DNA of 64,000 nt from Pantanalinema sp. GBBB05 (GCA_016743235.1 VRZD01000029.1:1-64000), one strand, 5' to 3'; shown: positions 26,365-33,972, counted from the first letter of the stretch. The notes: generated by a model not told the origin, from the letters alone. A program made the numbers and translations.

Positions 26365-27333
26365 CTAGCCTCCTTTGGCTTGTTCAAGAATTCGTTTAGC
26401 GGATGCGATCGCTTGTCGTTGCCGCTCCCTCTCTTCTGGGGTTAGCGGTTTCTCGGGCTCAGTAACCGCGATCGCCGCCGGGGTCTGTGCGGTCCTGCGT
26501 GAGTCCCAATAGGCTCGAAGCTGTGTGACGTTGTTGTCCTTTTCGAGCTTCATGAGGTGAAGGGTTATTTTTGCGGCGTTTGGGCTACCGTCATCCAGGG
26601 AATAGAAATCAGGCATCGATCGGTGAACCGCCTTGATGATGTCTGGGTGAAACTTGGTTGAATCCTCTTTCCAGTCGGGCAGCGTTCCAGGGGTTCTTGC
26701 TGCCATGCGAGCTTCAAATCGCTCGCCATCCGACTGCCGAGCGGCAAAATTCGCGGGCGGCGCGGCGGAACTCTTTTGTTCAGACCGTCCCTCGATCGCT
26801 AAATCTTCTGCGTTAGATGAACAGGAAGAATGATTTGTTGAAGTCGGAGCGGCTTCGTTTTTTTGCTCGCTCTTAGAAAGATTGGTTTTCTTCCATTTGT
26901 CTTTTTCACTATTTGTATTCTTAGGGTCAACTGAGTTGACTAGTTGGGGGTCAACTGAGTTGACTAGTTGGGGTCTACTGAGTTGACTAGTCAACTGAGT
27001 AGACTGGTCTACTGAGTTGACTAGTTCTAAATCGCAAACCGCGTACAGGTTGCTGTTTCGACGGGAATCACCCTCGCTAACCTTGCGGATGTATCCGAGG
27101 TCAATCAATTTCTTGACAGCGTTCACTACCCCTTGCCGACTTAACCCTGTTTTTTTCTGGAGGTACTGGAGACTGGGAAACGCCTGGTTGACACGATCGC
27201 AGTGGCGTAGGATGACGATGTAGACAACTGTTGCAGCCAACCCCATCTTGACGATGTGACCGCCATCAATCAGGGCGTTGTCTGCCCACCAGAAGTGTGT
27301 TTTTCGCCTATCCCCAAGTTCAGCCTTGCTCAT
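26365..27333 (-). CDS. Replication initiator-like wHTH protein
   Basis: A 322-residue protein. Residues about 15-105 form a winged helix of the kind seen in phage replisome organisers (WADNALIDGG, GLAATVVYIVILRHCD, FPSLQYLQKKTGLSRQGVVNAVKKLIDLGYI). The middle is low-complexity with repeated LVNSVDP, because the DNA here is an array of direct repeats (26,926-27,027). The C-terminus (FYSLDDGSPNAAKITLHLMKLEKDNN...) may contact DnaB. Together with the adjacent DnaB gene this resembles lambda O/P organisation, where the origin lies inside the initiator gene. Initiator function is inferred. Confidence 0.65.
   Translation of the reverse strand: MSKAELGDRRKTHFWWADNALIDGGHIVKMGLAATVVYIVILRHCDRVNQAFPSLQYLQKKTGLSRQGVVNAVKKLIDLGYIRKVSEGDSRRNSNLYAVCDLELVNSVDQSTQLTSQLSRPQLVNSVDPQLVNSVDPKNTNSEKDKWKKTNLSKSEQKNEAAPTSTNHSSCSSNAEDLAIEGRSEQKSSAAPPANFAARQSDGERFEARMAARTPGTLPDWKEDSTKFHPDIIKAVHRSMPDFYSLDDGSPNAAKITLHLMKLEKDNNVTQLRAYWDSRRTAQTPAAIAVTEPEKPLTPEERERQRQAIASAKRILEQAKGG
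26926..27027. repeat. Iteron array, candidate replication origin
   Basis: Five copies of a 15-base palindromic unit, consensus GTCAACTGAGTTGAC, start at 26,926, 26,950, 26,973, 26,990 and 27,007. The third and fifth read GTCTACTGAGTTGAC, and the fourth reads GTCAACTGAGTAGAC. Most copies are followed by TAGTT. The array lies entirely in the initiator coding sequence. Iterons inside an initiator gene beside dnaB are the lambdoid origin layout, so I propose the origin here. The 11-base core TCAACTGAGTT recurs in the early operator at 31,046-31,062. Confidence 0.65.
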
Positions 27334-27883
27334 GACCGGCTCCCGCTTGTGTTGGCGGCTGGATTTTCAAGGGTGAGTCATTGGGAGGCAGGGAAGAGAG
27401 TAAATTAAAGGCTTTATCAATCCAGTCTGCTAGTTGCTCATGGGTGGGAGGGCTGAGTGTTTCGACCATGAACCTTGCAGCAAGGCTGCGATCGTCGCCT
27501 GTAATCGATCGCAGGAAAAACGTGTTGTAGGCGTGGTAAATTACAGCCTGCCCGGGGAGTGGAAGTGGAGGGGACTCCAAGGATTCAAACCATTTAGCGT
27601 CTGGCTTGCGCTCCAAGCATTCACAAAGCAATGTTTCCGCCAGGTAGGTGTGGCGAGTACGCCATGCGGAGACAGCTTGAATTCCGGGCAGTAACTCCGA
27701 GGTTGGGTCAGAGTGGTGAGAACCAACCCTGTAGAAATTGGTTCTATCAGCTCGAGCCAAGTAGACGTATCCAGGCTGATAAGGAACCTTTCCTTGTCGG
27801 TACTCATGCTCTTTGAGAATCCGCTCCGCGATCGTGGGGAACTTCTGTCGAATGGCAACGATGAATGCTGGTACTAGCGTCAT
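27320..27883 (-). CDS. GIY-YIG-like (T5orf172/MUG113-type) protein, putative
   Basis: A 187-residue protein from the ATG at 27,883, with GGAGG five bases before and an ATGA overlap. PGYVYLARADRTNFYRVGSHHSDP, then a Trp/Arg stretch, AETLLCECL and KWFES follow the outline of divergent GIY-YIG nucleases of the T5orf172/MUG113 type. In those, GYVYL and Y(K/R)(I/V)G are the two halves of the motif, a Glu precedes the h-CL helix, and EWF is near the end. Nuclease activity is unproven. Confidence 0.55.
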   Translation of the reverse strand: MTLVPAFIVAIRQKFPTIAERILKEHEYRQGKVPYQPGYVYLARADRTNFYRVGSHHSDPTSELLPGIQAVSAWRTRHTYLAETLLCECLERKPDAKWFESLESPPLPLPGQAVIYHAYNTFFLRSITGDDRSLAARFMVETLSPPTHEQLADWIDKAFNLLSSLPPNDSPLKIQPPTQAGAGHEQG

Positions 27884-28155
27884 GACTTCCTCCGGCACGC
27901 AAACGCGGGTTGTTCAGCGGCGGGGTTGCAGACGATCGCGAGACTCCGTAGCCAGTCAACGCTCACCTCTGCCAATCGAGCTGCGATCGGTAAAGCGGGG
28001 TCAATGGTTACCGCTGCCTCCTCGATCGGGATGCGTTGATTCTCAAACCGGGATAGCCAAATCCAATCCACTCCGAGATAGTCGCCAAATTCACGGTGGG
28101 AAAGCTTTGCCCCTATACGAATCATCTTGAGTGCTCTGTTCAGGGTGTAGTTCAT
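27880..28155 (-). CDS. XRE-like HTH protein
   Basis: A 91-residue protein. ALKMIRIGAKLSHREFGDYLGVDWIWLSRFENQRIPI is a helix-turn-helix of the Cro/C1 type. It starts inside the end of the preceding gene (four-base overlap). It could be a secondary regulator of the early operon. Confidence 0.65.
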   Translation of the reverse strand: MNYTLNRALKMIRIGAKLSHREFGDYLGVDWIWLSRFENQRIPIEEAAVTIDPALPIAARLAEVSVDWLRSLAIVCNPAAEQPAFACRRKS

Positions 28156-29048
28156 GACTCACCCCACTTGTCGCCGCCCATTTGGGCATCTAGAGCGACC
28201 ACAATATCGGCGTAGCGGTTCTCACCAAGCACAAGCTTGTCGAGTAGTAGAATTCCGTCCCGTGAAATCCAACACTCCCCATCCGACTCGTCAGTGTACT
28301 GTTCACCACCAGCCGCCGTGAGTAAATCTCTGAGGTACTGTGGGCAAGCCTCGGTCTGTCCTTCTCCTAATCCCCAGAACGCCTTTTGGAAGTCTTCAGG
28401 CATCTGGTAGACGGTGTTAGCCAGGAACCATTTACTGAAATTCTCAAGCTCTGGATGCCGCGCCTCAATTCCGCAGCAGATTTGCATGGCGTAGGAAACC
28501 GCTTGAGGTGGCGTTAGAGTTTCGAGTCGTTTGCGGGCAACTTCTAGCAGATTGTCGAAGAATGGAACCCCTAGCATGTCCTCGATCGCTTGCACGGGGT
28601 CGGGACTGGAATGCAATTTCTCTCCCTCTTTCAGCAAGTCCTTCATGTGCTTACGGCGACGTGGACTGACTGAATCGAGTAGAGCTTTCTTTGCCCGATC
28701 GGACAGCATGATGCCGTGCTTGCCATCGACCTCCATGCCGCTGATGTCCTTCCCAAGCTCACACCCCTTGGTCGCTAAGTCCTGGGTCAGGATGTTCATC
28801 GCCATGTCAATCATGGTTTCGTACTTCTCATCCCCGATCGTGCTGCGGTAGAACCACTCAAAAGACTCAGAGTCACACTCGGGTAAAACCTCTTGAGTCA
28901 GCATATTGGCGAGGCGCTCTGCCCCAATGCGGGGTTTAAATTTCTGGATGAGGGATTGCATTGCAAAGTAATCGCGGCGGCAAATTACTTTGACCAGTTG
29001 GCGTTTCTCAATCTCGAAATTGGGTTGCTTACCAAAACCTTTACTCAT
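28152..29048 (-). CDS. Hypothetical phage protein
   Basis: A 298-residue, mostly helical, soluble protein that I do not recognise (RAKKALLDSVSPRRRKHMKDLL, PPQAVSYAMQICCGIEARHPELE). Gene order between a coiled-coil wHTH protein and the initiator block suggests a replication or regulation accessory. Confidence 0.6.
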   Translation of the reverse strand: MSKGFGKQPNFEIEKRQLVKVICRRDYFAMQSLIQKFKPRIGAERLANMLTQEVLPECDSESFEWFYRSTIGDEKYETMIDMAMNILTQDLATKGCELGKDISGMEVDGKHGIMLSDRAKKALLDSVSPRRRKHMKDLLKEGEKLHSSPDPVQAIEDMLGVPFFDNLLEVARKRLETLTPPQAVSYAMQICCGIEARHPELENFSKWFLANTVYQMPEDFQKAFWGLGEGQTEACPQYLRDLLTAAGGEQYTDESDGECWISRDGILLLDKLVLGENRYADIVVALDAQMGGDKWGES

Positions 29049-29050
29049 GA

Positions 29051-30196
29051 CTAGTTCGCTCCTACCAAAACTTGCTTGTGGTGACCGTTGGTAGATGCCT
29101 TCTGCCCTACTCGCTCCTGTAGGTCCTCAATTTGGGCGGTAAGGAGTGCCAGTTTACGCTCTGCCGCCTCCCTGTCCCGTGTCGCCTCGTCAATTTCCTG
29201 GGTGCAACGGCTAATCGTTAATCGCTCTTTGTCCGCCTCACTCTGAAACCATGTCAGCACCGCTCCGATGTCCGGCTGCCCGGATTGATGCTCCTGATGT
29301 TTGGCGAGTTCATCCAGTCGGTTGCCCTGCTTCCAGAGTTTGTCCCTAAGTTCGCCCATCACCTCCTGTTGCTCGGCTAGGGTGCGTTGCAGAGCTTCCT
29401 TTGCTTCAGTTTCCAGCTCCAGTGCTGCCTGAAGTTCCTTGACCCGACATTGCAAAACTTCGGTCTCTGGGGAGGGCTCTACGGCTTTAGGTTGTTCGGC
29501 TTCCCGCGATTTCACCCGCAGTACCTCTAGGCGTTCCTCAGCTGCCTGGTAAGCCCTGCAAGCGGCGTTAGAGGCATGAGTTTCTTGATTGAAGTAAGCC
29601 TTGCTGATGCCAGCAGAAATGCACAGCTGATATTTGTTGGGCAGGGTGTAGGACTGATTGGAGACAGCCGTTTGCTCCGCTTCGTTGATAGCGTCCAGAA
29701 TCTTGGATAAAACTTCGTTTGCCATATCGTTCTCCTGTGGTGTGGCTGGCTGGGTGGATTTGAATTGATAGGTGATGGTTTTCTGTGGGTTCGTATCTCG
29801 CAGCGATCGCGGACGAAAAGCGTCAGGGATGACGGTTTTCACCTCAACCTCGGGGTAGCTGGAATCGCCAGGGAAAATAATTTTTACGGTCTGATCAACT
29901 CGGTCTTTTGCAGGCTCGAACAAGGGTCGTTTGCGCTGCGGTTGCCAACCGATGGGGTAAACCTTTGGCTCTTCAAAATATTGTTGAGACGGGTGCATCT
30001 CAATTTCTCCCTGCCCTGCCATCTGGGTACAGAGTCGATGAATGGTTGGGTTCGGGCGAGTTTTGCCAGACCCGGTGTAGAACCCGTTCAAGCCCATGTG
30101 TCGAGCGAGTCGGCTGATGGTAATCCCTGGATGGCGTTCTACGATCGCTAGTATCTGCTTCTGTCGTTGCTTGTCTGTTGCGCTAGAGGCAGGCAT
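29051..30196 (-). CDS. Winged-helix and coiled-coil phage protein
   Basis: A 381-residue protein from the ATG at 30,196, with AGGAGG eight bases before it. Residues 1-75 form a winged helix (QKQILAIVERHPGITISRLARHMGL ... IHRLCTQMAGQGEIE). Residues about 225-365 form a long coiled coil rich in Glu, Gln and Leu. A dispersed-repeat copy is translated in frame (KTVIPDAF). The architecture suggests a DNA-binding organiser or partition-like factor; no family is recognised. Confidence 0.6.
   Translation of the reverse strand: MPASSATDKQRQKQILAIVERHPGITISRLARHMGLNGFYTGSGKTRPNPTIHRLCTQMAGQGEIEMHPSQQYFEEPKVYPIGWQPQRKRPLFEPAKDRVDQTVKIIFPGDSSYPEVEVKTVIPDAFRPRSLRDTNPQKTITYQFKSTQPATPQENDMANEVLSKILDAINEAEQTAVSNQSYTLPNKYQLCISAGISKAYFNQETHASNAACRAYQAAEERLEVLRVKSREAEQPKAVEPSPETEVLQCRVKELQAALELETEAKEALQRTLAEQQEVMGELRDKLWKQGNRLDELAKHQEHQSGQPDIGAVLTWFQSEADKERLTISRCTQEIDEATRDREAAERKLALLTAQIEDLQERVGQKASTNGHHKQVLVGAN
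29816..29840 (-). repeat. Dispersed palindromic repeat, translated
   Basis: Lies inside the winged-helix/coiled-coil gene and is translated as KTVIPDAF. Confidence 0.8.
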
Positions 30197-30197
30197 A

Positions 30198-30479
30198 TCA
30201 ACCTCCTGCCCCCAGCTTGAAAATGGGGTGCTTCCAGCCCACGATCGCGACATCAAACACCGATGCTGGTGGAGCTACCTGAATCAGACGGTAGGTCATT
30301 ACACCTTCGGAGTTCGGAACATACTCTAAACGGAATGTGTCCGAATTGTGAAGATTGTGTTTTAATTGTTCGATAACAGCCCTAAGCTGGCTGTAGCTAA
30401 GTCCAGTAAAGTCTTTAAGTTCCCCTAGGGTTTGGGGATGGACTTTCAAGGCATTCAGAATTTTTGTTTTCGGGTCCAT
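30198..30479 (-). CDS. Small winged-helix protein
   Basis: A 93-residue protein (MDPKTKILNALKVHPQTLGELKDFTGLSYSQLRAVIEQLKHN...), a compact winged helix of the ROK/MarR kind. A TTG at 30,491 is an alternative start; neither start has a clear ribosome site. Two HIP1 palindromes lie upstream at about 30,515-30,540 and could pair. Confidence 0.6.
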   Translation of the reverse strand: MDPKTKILNALKVHPQTLGELKDFTGLSYSQLRAVIEQLKHNLHNSDTFRLEYVPNSEGVMTYRLIQVAPPASVFDVAIVGWKHPIFKLGAGG

Positions 30480-30546
30480 TGTTGTTTTCAAGTGGTTAAT
30501 GGTAGCGATCGCTCTGGGGGCAAACCAGCGATCGCTTTTTCATGGG

Positions 30547-30783
30547 TTAGAACAAGGCTAATTGCCCGTTGTCGGCTAGCTTGCGTAGACCCCATTCGTA
30601 AGAGCTAAATGTCTTGGAACCGTTGTCCCAACGCACAACGGGATACAGTCCTTCGCGTCCGCTCATGTGACGAAACTCGACAATGGTTCCGCATTTCCGA
30701 GAGTGAGACGGCAGTGCTGCCAGTTCAATCACTCGATCGCCAATCTCTAGCCAGGTGCGATCGGGTAGCTCTAACTGAGTCAT
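30547..30783 (-). CDS. Small hypothetical protein with clamp-binding-like tail
   Basis: A 78-residue strand-rich protein (WLEIGDRVIELAALPSHSRKCGTIVEF), possibly a small SH3-like barrel. It ends in NGQLALF, and QLALF matches the QLxLF sliding-clamp-binding consensus. Its start overlaps the stop of the 57-residue gene upstream (ATGA). Confidence 0.65.
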   Translation of the reverse strand: MTQLELPDRTWLEIGDRVIELAALPSHSRKCGTIVEFRHMSGREGLYPVVRWDNGSKTFSSYEWGLRKLADNGQLALF

Positions 30784-30953
30784 GCCGCGCTCTCCTGTTT
30801 GGCTTCTGATTCCAGTCCAGCCAACAGCAAACGCTCGTAAGTCTGCCAGTTGTGCTCATGCGGTTTTCGCGCCCGTTGCACCAATTCCTTGATTTCGCGC
30901 CGAATTAACAGCGTGGCGCGATCGCTGTGCGGCAACACTGCTTGATTGTTCAT
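30780..30953 (-). CDS. 57-residue protein, first gene of the early operon
   Basis: The frame from the ATG at 30,953 encodes MNNQAVLPHSDRATLLIRRE..., a basic helical product that resembles a small ribbon-helix-helix or similar DNA-binding protein (IRREIKELVQRARKPHEHNWQ). Its stop overlaps the next start. It lies immediately downstream of a promoter, operator and attenuator-like hairpin, so it is likely the first expressed early gene. Confidence 0.6.
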   Translation of the reverse strand: MNNQAVLPHSDRATLLIRREIKELVQRARKPHEHNWQTYERLLLAGLESEAKQESAA

Positions 30954-30999
30954 GGTTGTCGTAATTGTTGGAGTTCCGCTGGAGTTCCAGCGATGGATT

Positions 31000-31022
31000 C
31001 AAAAAGCACCTTTGGGGGTGCT
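31000..31022 (-). terminator. Attenuator-like terminator in the early leader
   Basis: On the minus strand AGCACC, six bases (CCCAAA), GGTGCT is followed by TTTTTG. It lies between the early promoter and the first early gene at 30,953, so it would stop transcription unless antitermination occurs. Confidence 0.6.
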
Positions 31023-31045
31023 GAGGAGCATTGAAATCTTTAGAC

Positions 31046-31099
31046 ACTCAGTTCAACTGAGTTCCCTACATCATACTCCATGCGACAGGAAACTCACAA
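31046..31099 (-). promoter_or_regulatory. Early promoter and palindromic operator
   Basis: On the minus strand TTGTGA (31,094-31,099), an 18-base spacer and TATGAT (31,070-31,075) form a good sigma-70 promoter. The 17-base perfect palindrome ACTCAGTTCAACTGAGT (31,046-31,062) sits over the expected transcription start. Its core TCAACTGAGTT is shared with the iterons at 26.9 kb. Confidence 0.6.
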
Positions 31100-31117
31100 G
31101 AGGGAATGCAAAAAATT

Positions 31118-31144
31118 TTGACCCTAACGCATTGGGGCTACACT
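31118..31144 (+). promoter_or_regulatory. Candidate promoter of the putative repressor gene
   Basis: TTGACC at 31,118-31,123 and TACACT at 31,139-31,144 with a 15-base spacer. It diverges from the early promoter in the same 250-base region. The spacing is short, so confidence is limited. Confidence 0.4.
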
Positions 31145-31202
31145 GTGAGGTGTGCAGCATCGAACACAGCGTTAATTACAAAATTCACAGGGGTGTGGTG
31201 GC

Positions 31203-31826
31203 ATGAGTATCTATTCGGCAGAGGGGCTTAGAGTCCTCGCGAAGTTGATTGACGACCAGATAGAAGAGCAACGGCTCTATTCTCAAAACGACCTGGTTGC
31301 TGCCGCCAAAATCACCGCTAGCACCGTCCGCTCAATCCGCAAGAATCGCAACATCACGGATGAGGACTGGGAAGCCGGACGGCATTATGAGCCAGGATTG
31401 GAGTCGGTTTTGGGGCTTGCCAATGGCGTAATAGACCCTCTGACCGGAGAGCCGTTTGGTACGAAGGGGCAGCCTTGCCGCTTTGAAAAGATTGTGAGGG
31501 GATGGGAGGAATTGCACCCTGTCCGCCCAAAAAAGCGCAATCGGCAGCTTGATGTCCCTCATGCTAAAGCAGTTGCCTATATCCTCAGAGCAGCGAACAA
31601 GAACCCGCAGGCGTTTGCTGATGCCAAGTTGCCCGTAGATAGCGAGGATTTCCAGCGTTTAACCGTCGGAGAACTACCCTCAACCTGGCTGATACTGAGC
31701 CGTTTGCAAACCGCCTTAGGGCTTGAGCTGGAAGAAATTACCGACCTATATGACTTATCGCCTGATAGCCCTATTCAGCCATCAGGCGATAAAAAGAAGA
31801 ATGGATGCGCAAACGGGGCTAGCTAG
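31203..31826 (+). CDS. Putative phage repressor / HTH regulator
   Basis: A 207-residue protein. YSQNDLVAAAKITASTVRSIRKNRNITDEDW near the N-terminus resembles an XRE helix-turn-helix. The rest is helical (HAKAVAYILRAANKNPQAFADAKLP; LILSRLQTALGLELEEITDLYDL), with no protease domain. It is the only plus-strand gene between two minus-strand blocks and diverges from the early operon, the classic position of a CI-type repressor. Role inferred from motif and position. Confidence 0.55.
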   Translation: MSIYSAEGLRVLAKLIDDQIEEQRLYSQNDLVAAAKITASTVRSIRKNRNITDEDWEAGRHYEPGLESVLGLANGVIDPLTGEPFGTKGQPCRFEKIVRGWEELHPVRPKKRNRQLDVPHAKAVAYILRAANKNPQAFADAKLPVDSEDFQRLTVGELPSTWLILSRLQTALGLELEEITDLYDLSPDSPIQPSGDKKKNGCANGAS

Positions 31827-32430
31827 TAGCGATCGTCGAGCACCTGAACCACTCGAACAATCTCACTGTTGTAAGTCGTGAGCCAAGCCCGCACGACTTC
31901 GTGTTTTTTGTTGCCAAGTCCGTCCAGGACAGGCATTTCGTAGTTGTCCAGATACTGGTGCTGAATCAGGTCTGCTAGGTATTTGTCGAATATCTCGGGG
32001 ATGTTAAACCGTGCTAGGTTATCCCCGATTAGGTCGTTTGGGCTGACCTTTTCCAGCCGTCCCAGCTCCGATGTTGCCAGCAGGATTTTATGGTCTGACA
32101 TGCGAGCGACCACGATCGCGCGATCGTCACCCAAGCGGGGTAGCAGGGGGATGCTAGGTGTTTGATGCCGGTTCCAAATTGCCAGTGACTTAACGTCTAA
32201 GGGGTTGGTGGCAATCCCCTTTAGACTAAGAATAATTTTCGATTTATCCATCGCGATCGCGAACCTCAATAATGCTCCGAGATGCGATCGTACCCCGTCC
32301 AGTATCTCTTCGGAAGGGGAGTCAACCACCACATTTGTGTCTTTAAATCGGAACTGGCACTGAGAAAAAACAGTTAATTGCTCGGGGGACTGAGCAACAA
32401 ATTGAGCAACAAAATTCGAAGTAGTATGCA
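31823..32430 (-). CDS. Hypothetical protein with possible PAS-like C-terminus
   Basis: About 202 residues from the ATG at 32,430. The open frame extends to 32,758, but that part runs across a terminator and a dispersed repeat, so I start it lower; the true start is uncertain. The C-terminal third (ILLATSELGRLEKVSPNDLIGDNLARFNIPEIFDKY... ending IVRVVQVLDDRY) has the strand-helix rhythm of a PAS domain. Converges on the repressor gene with a four-base overlap. Confidence 0.5.
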
Positions 32431-32603
32431 TCGGGCAAACAGTCCAAAAGAAGCGTAGGGCTGGATTATTCTCTCTAGATTCTAAATAATACTTTGTAGA
32501 TGCTCGCCAGGAAGCGGTCTTTCCAAACTCGGAAAATTGCAACAGGGGTACGTCAAATATTTTACCCGCACTGAATTGATAAAGCAGTTTTGTTACCAGC
32601 AAT

Positions 32604-32639
32604 AAAAAACACCCGATCGCTGCCAAGTGCGACGGGTGC
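32604..32639 (-). terminator. Rho-independent terminator
   Basis: On the minus strand CACCCG pairs with CGGGTG, extended by TCGC/GCGA with one bulge, and TTTTTT follows. It lies 30-60 bases after the stop of the gene at 32,667-32,936. Confidence 0.75.
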
Positions 32640-32664
32640 AAAAGCGTCAGGCATGACGGATTTG
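32640..32664 (-). repeat. Dispersed palindromic repeat
   Basis: Two bases after the stop of the 89-residue gene, followed by a terminator. Read with the gene it ends TGACGCTTTT. Confidence 0.85.
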
Positions 32665-32666
32665 GG

Positions 32667-32936
32667 TCAGGCGGCAACCTCTTGGTATGAGAGGTTTTGC
32701 AGTTCGGCAACGCGATGTTTATAATCCTCTGTTTGCATAGCGAGTTTAACCATCTCATTCACTTTGTCCGATATTTCCTCGGGTGTCAGTCCCTTTTGTG
32801 TCAAGGAATGCACCATGATGACCTCTAGGGCTGCCTGTCTAGAGCGATGGCTGTCTCTTTCAGCAATCAAGCTGGCGATCGCGTCACAAGTCAAGGTTCC
32901 TGACTCAATCCTGTCAACAATTTCTAGTATCTCCAT
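32667..32936 (-). CDS. Small helical hypothetical protein
   Basis: An 89-residue, all-alpha acidic protein (EIVDRIESGTLTCDAIASLIAERDSH; LTPEEISDKVNEMVKLAMQ). Its start region is built from a 13-base tandem repeat carrying GGAGAT and ATG. A dispersed palindromic repeat begins two bases after its stop, followed by a terminator. Unrecognised. Confidence 0.6.
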   Translation of the reverse strand: MEILEIVDRIESGTLTCDAIASLIAERDSHRSRQAALEVIMVHSLTQKGLTPEEISDKVNEMVKLAMQTEDYKHRVAELQNLSYQEVAA

Positions 32937-32968
32937 TGATTATCTCCATTGATTATCTCCGTTGATTA
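32930..32968. repeat. Three tandem 13-base repeats over a ribosome site and start codon
   Basis: TCTCCATTGATTA (plus strand) occurs at 32,930, 32,943 and 32,956, the last with one substitution. On the minus strand each unit has the form ATCAATGGAGATA, so Shine-Dalgarno-like GGAGA and ATG are repeated in three frames just upstream of the 89-residue gene. Confidence 0.8.
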
Positions 32969-33751
32969 ACTAGCAACTTCCTGCAATGCTGCAACTTGCC
33001 GATCGAGGAAATCGGCAAAGTCGATTAGTTCGCCGTCATCCAAATCGTCACGGGTGGGTTTACCGCCGTAGCTGGATTTGAGGAATTCGACAGCGGTTGA
33101 TTTCTTCCAGCCAAGTTTCTTCATGTTGGCTTCGATCGCGGCATAGGTGGGAGCGCGATCGAAGTCCGACGGAGTGCCAACAGGTTCGACATCGTAGATG
33201 ACATCGCTTGGTGGGTCATACGCTTCTGCTTTCATGATGCGCCCCACTTCTTCGTCGTCAGACTCATCAAATGACAGTCCTGCCAAAGCCATTGTTACCC
33301 GCCGCCGCGCCTTGCCTTCCGCTTTCATCATGGCATTTGCCCGTGACTGTCCCTTGAGTGGACCGTATTTGCCGCCCTCTAACGCAACAATCCCTATGGA
33401 CTCATCGAATCGTCCGTCTGGGGTGCTGCCCCGAGCAATCACGCAATAACACCCTTCGACGACTTCCCGGCTTACGATTTGGACGCTAATTTTGTGCCTA
33501 GCTCTCAATTGCGCCGCGGCAATTTGATTGGGATAGAGACTGATTTTTGCCCGTCTATCTTCTCCCTCCCCTTCAATGGTGGAGATGTAGTCAAAGGGTT
33601 TAGAAACGGGGTCTAGACCGTACCGTTCGCAAACGGCAACATAGTATTGAACCCGTTCAGCAGGCGTAAGCACCCCTAGGTCACCAGCGGTAACAATCCG
33701 CTCTACCAAAGCTTCATGCTTGTTATCTGTTGCAACGATCGAGGATGTCAT
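32966..33751 (-). CDS. RecT/Bet-like single-strand annealing protein, putative
   Basis: A 261-residue protein from the ATG at 33,751, preceded by AAAGGAG. The order LTPAERVQYYVAVCERYGLDPVSKPFDYI, LYPNQIAAAQLRARHKI, ESIGIVALEGG and NAMMKAEGKARRRVTMALAGLSFDE resembles phage annealing proteins of the RecT/Bet superfamily, which often carry KAETKAKRR-type segments. Such proteins promote recombination and concatemer formation in phage replication. The C-terminus (WKKSTAVEFLKSSYGGKPT) may be regulatory. Family assignment is by pattern only. Confidence 0.5.
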   Translation of the reverse strand: MTSSIVATDNKHEALVERIVTAGDLGVLTPAERVQYYVAVCERYGLDPVSKPFDYISTIEGEGEDRRAKISLYPNQIAAAQLRARHKISVQIVSREVVEGCYCVIARGSTPDGRFDESIGIVALEGGKYGPLKGQSRANAMMKAEGKARRRVTMALAGLSFDESDDEEVGRIMKAEAYDPPSDVIYDVEPVGTPSDFDRAPTYAAIEANMKKLGWKKSTAVEFLKSSYGGKPTRDDLDDGELIDFADFLDRQVAALQEVAS

Positions 33752-33752
33752 T

Positions 33753-33918
33753 TCATTCTCCTTTGGGTTTAAGTCCTTCAAAAATCTGGTCTTCACTCCA
33801 CCCTCTATGAAGTCGGGTGTAAATCGTGTTGGGGCTAACGTTTAACTCTCTTGCCCATTCGATGACGGCTTGAGTTTTGCCTTGATGGGTCAAACCAATC
33901 CATTTTGATTCGGGTCAT
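33753..33918 (-). pseudogene. Small HTH gene split by a one-base frameshift
   Basis: AAAGGA precedes the ATG at 33,918. Reading starts MTRIK, but after AAAA the frame carrying the conserved body (WIGLTHQGKTQAVIEWARE and LNVSPNTIYTRLHRGWSEDQ) is offset by one base. Removing one A from the AAAA run gives a continuous protein of about 54 residues ending KPKGE just before the next start. The body looks like a homeodomain-type HTH found with HNH and other phage proteins. Either a sequencing or true frameshift, or slippage, is possible. Confidence 0.5.
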
Positions 33919-33932
33919 GATGTTTCCTTTGT

Positions 33933-33950
33933 GAATTACGGTGAGTTGAT
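33933..33950. repeat. 18-base direct repeat, copy 1
   Basis: GAATTACGGTGAGTTGAT is repeated exactly at 35,577-35,594. Here it is the leader of the frameshifted small HTH gene. The other copy ends at the left boundary of the TnpB element, so the two leaders mark duplicated gene starts. Confidence 0.7.
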
Positions 33951-33972
33951 TGATTGACAGGGAACGGGCTGG

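Noticed and set aside
26926..27027. Repeat array read as a CRISPR
   Set aside because: Units are 15-base palindromes at 17-24 base intervals inside a coding sequence, with no unique spacers and no cas genes.
32431..32758. N-terminal extension of the gene ending at 31,823
   Set aside because: It crosses a strong terminator, a dispersed repeat and the end of another gene, so transcription and translation from 32,758 are unlikely.
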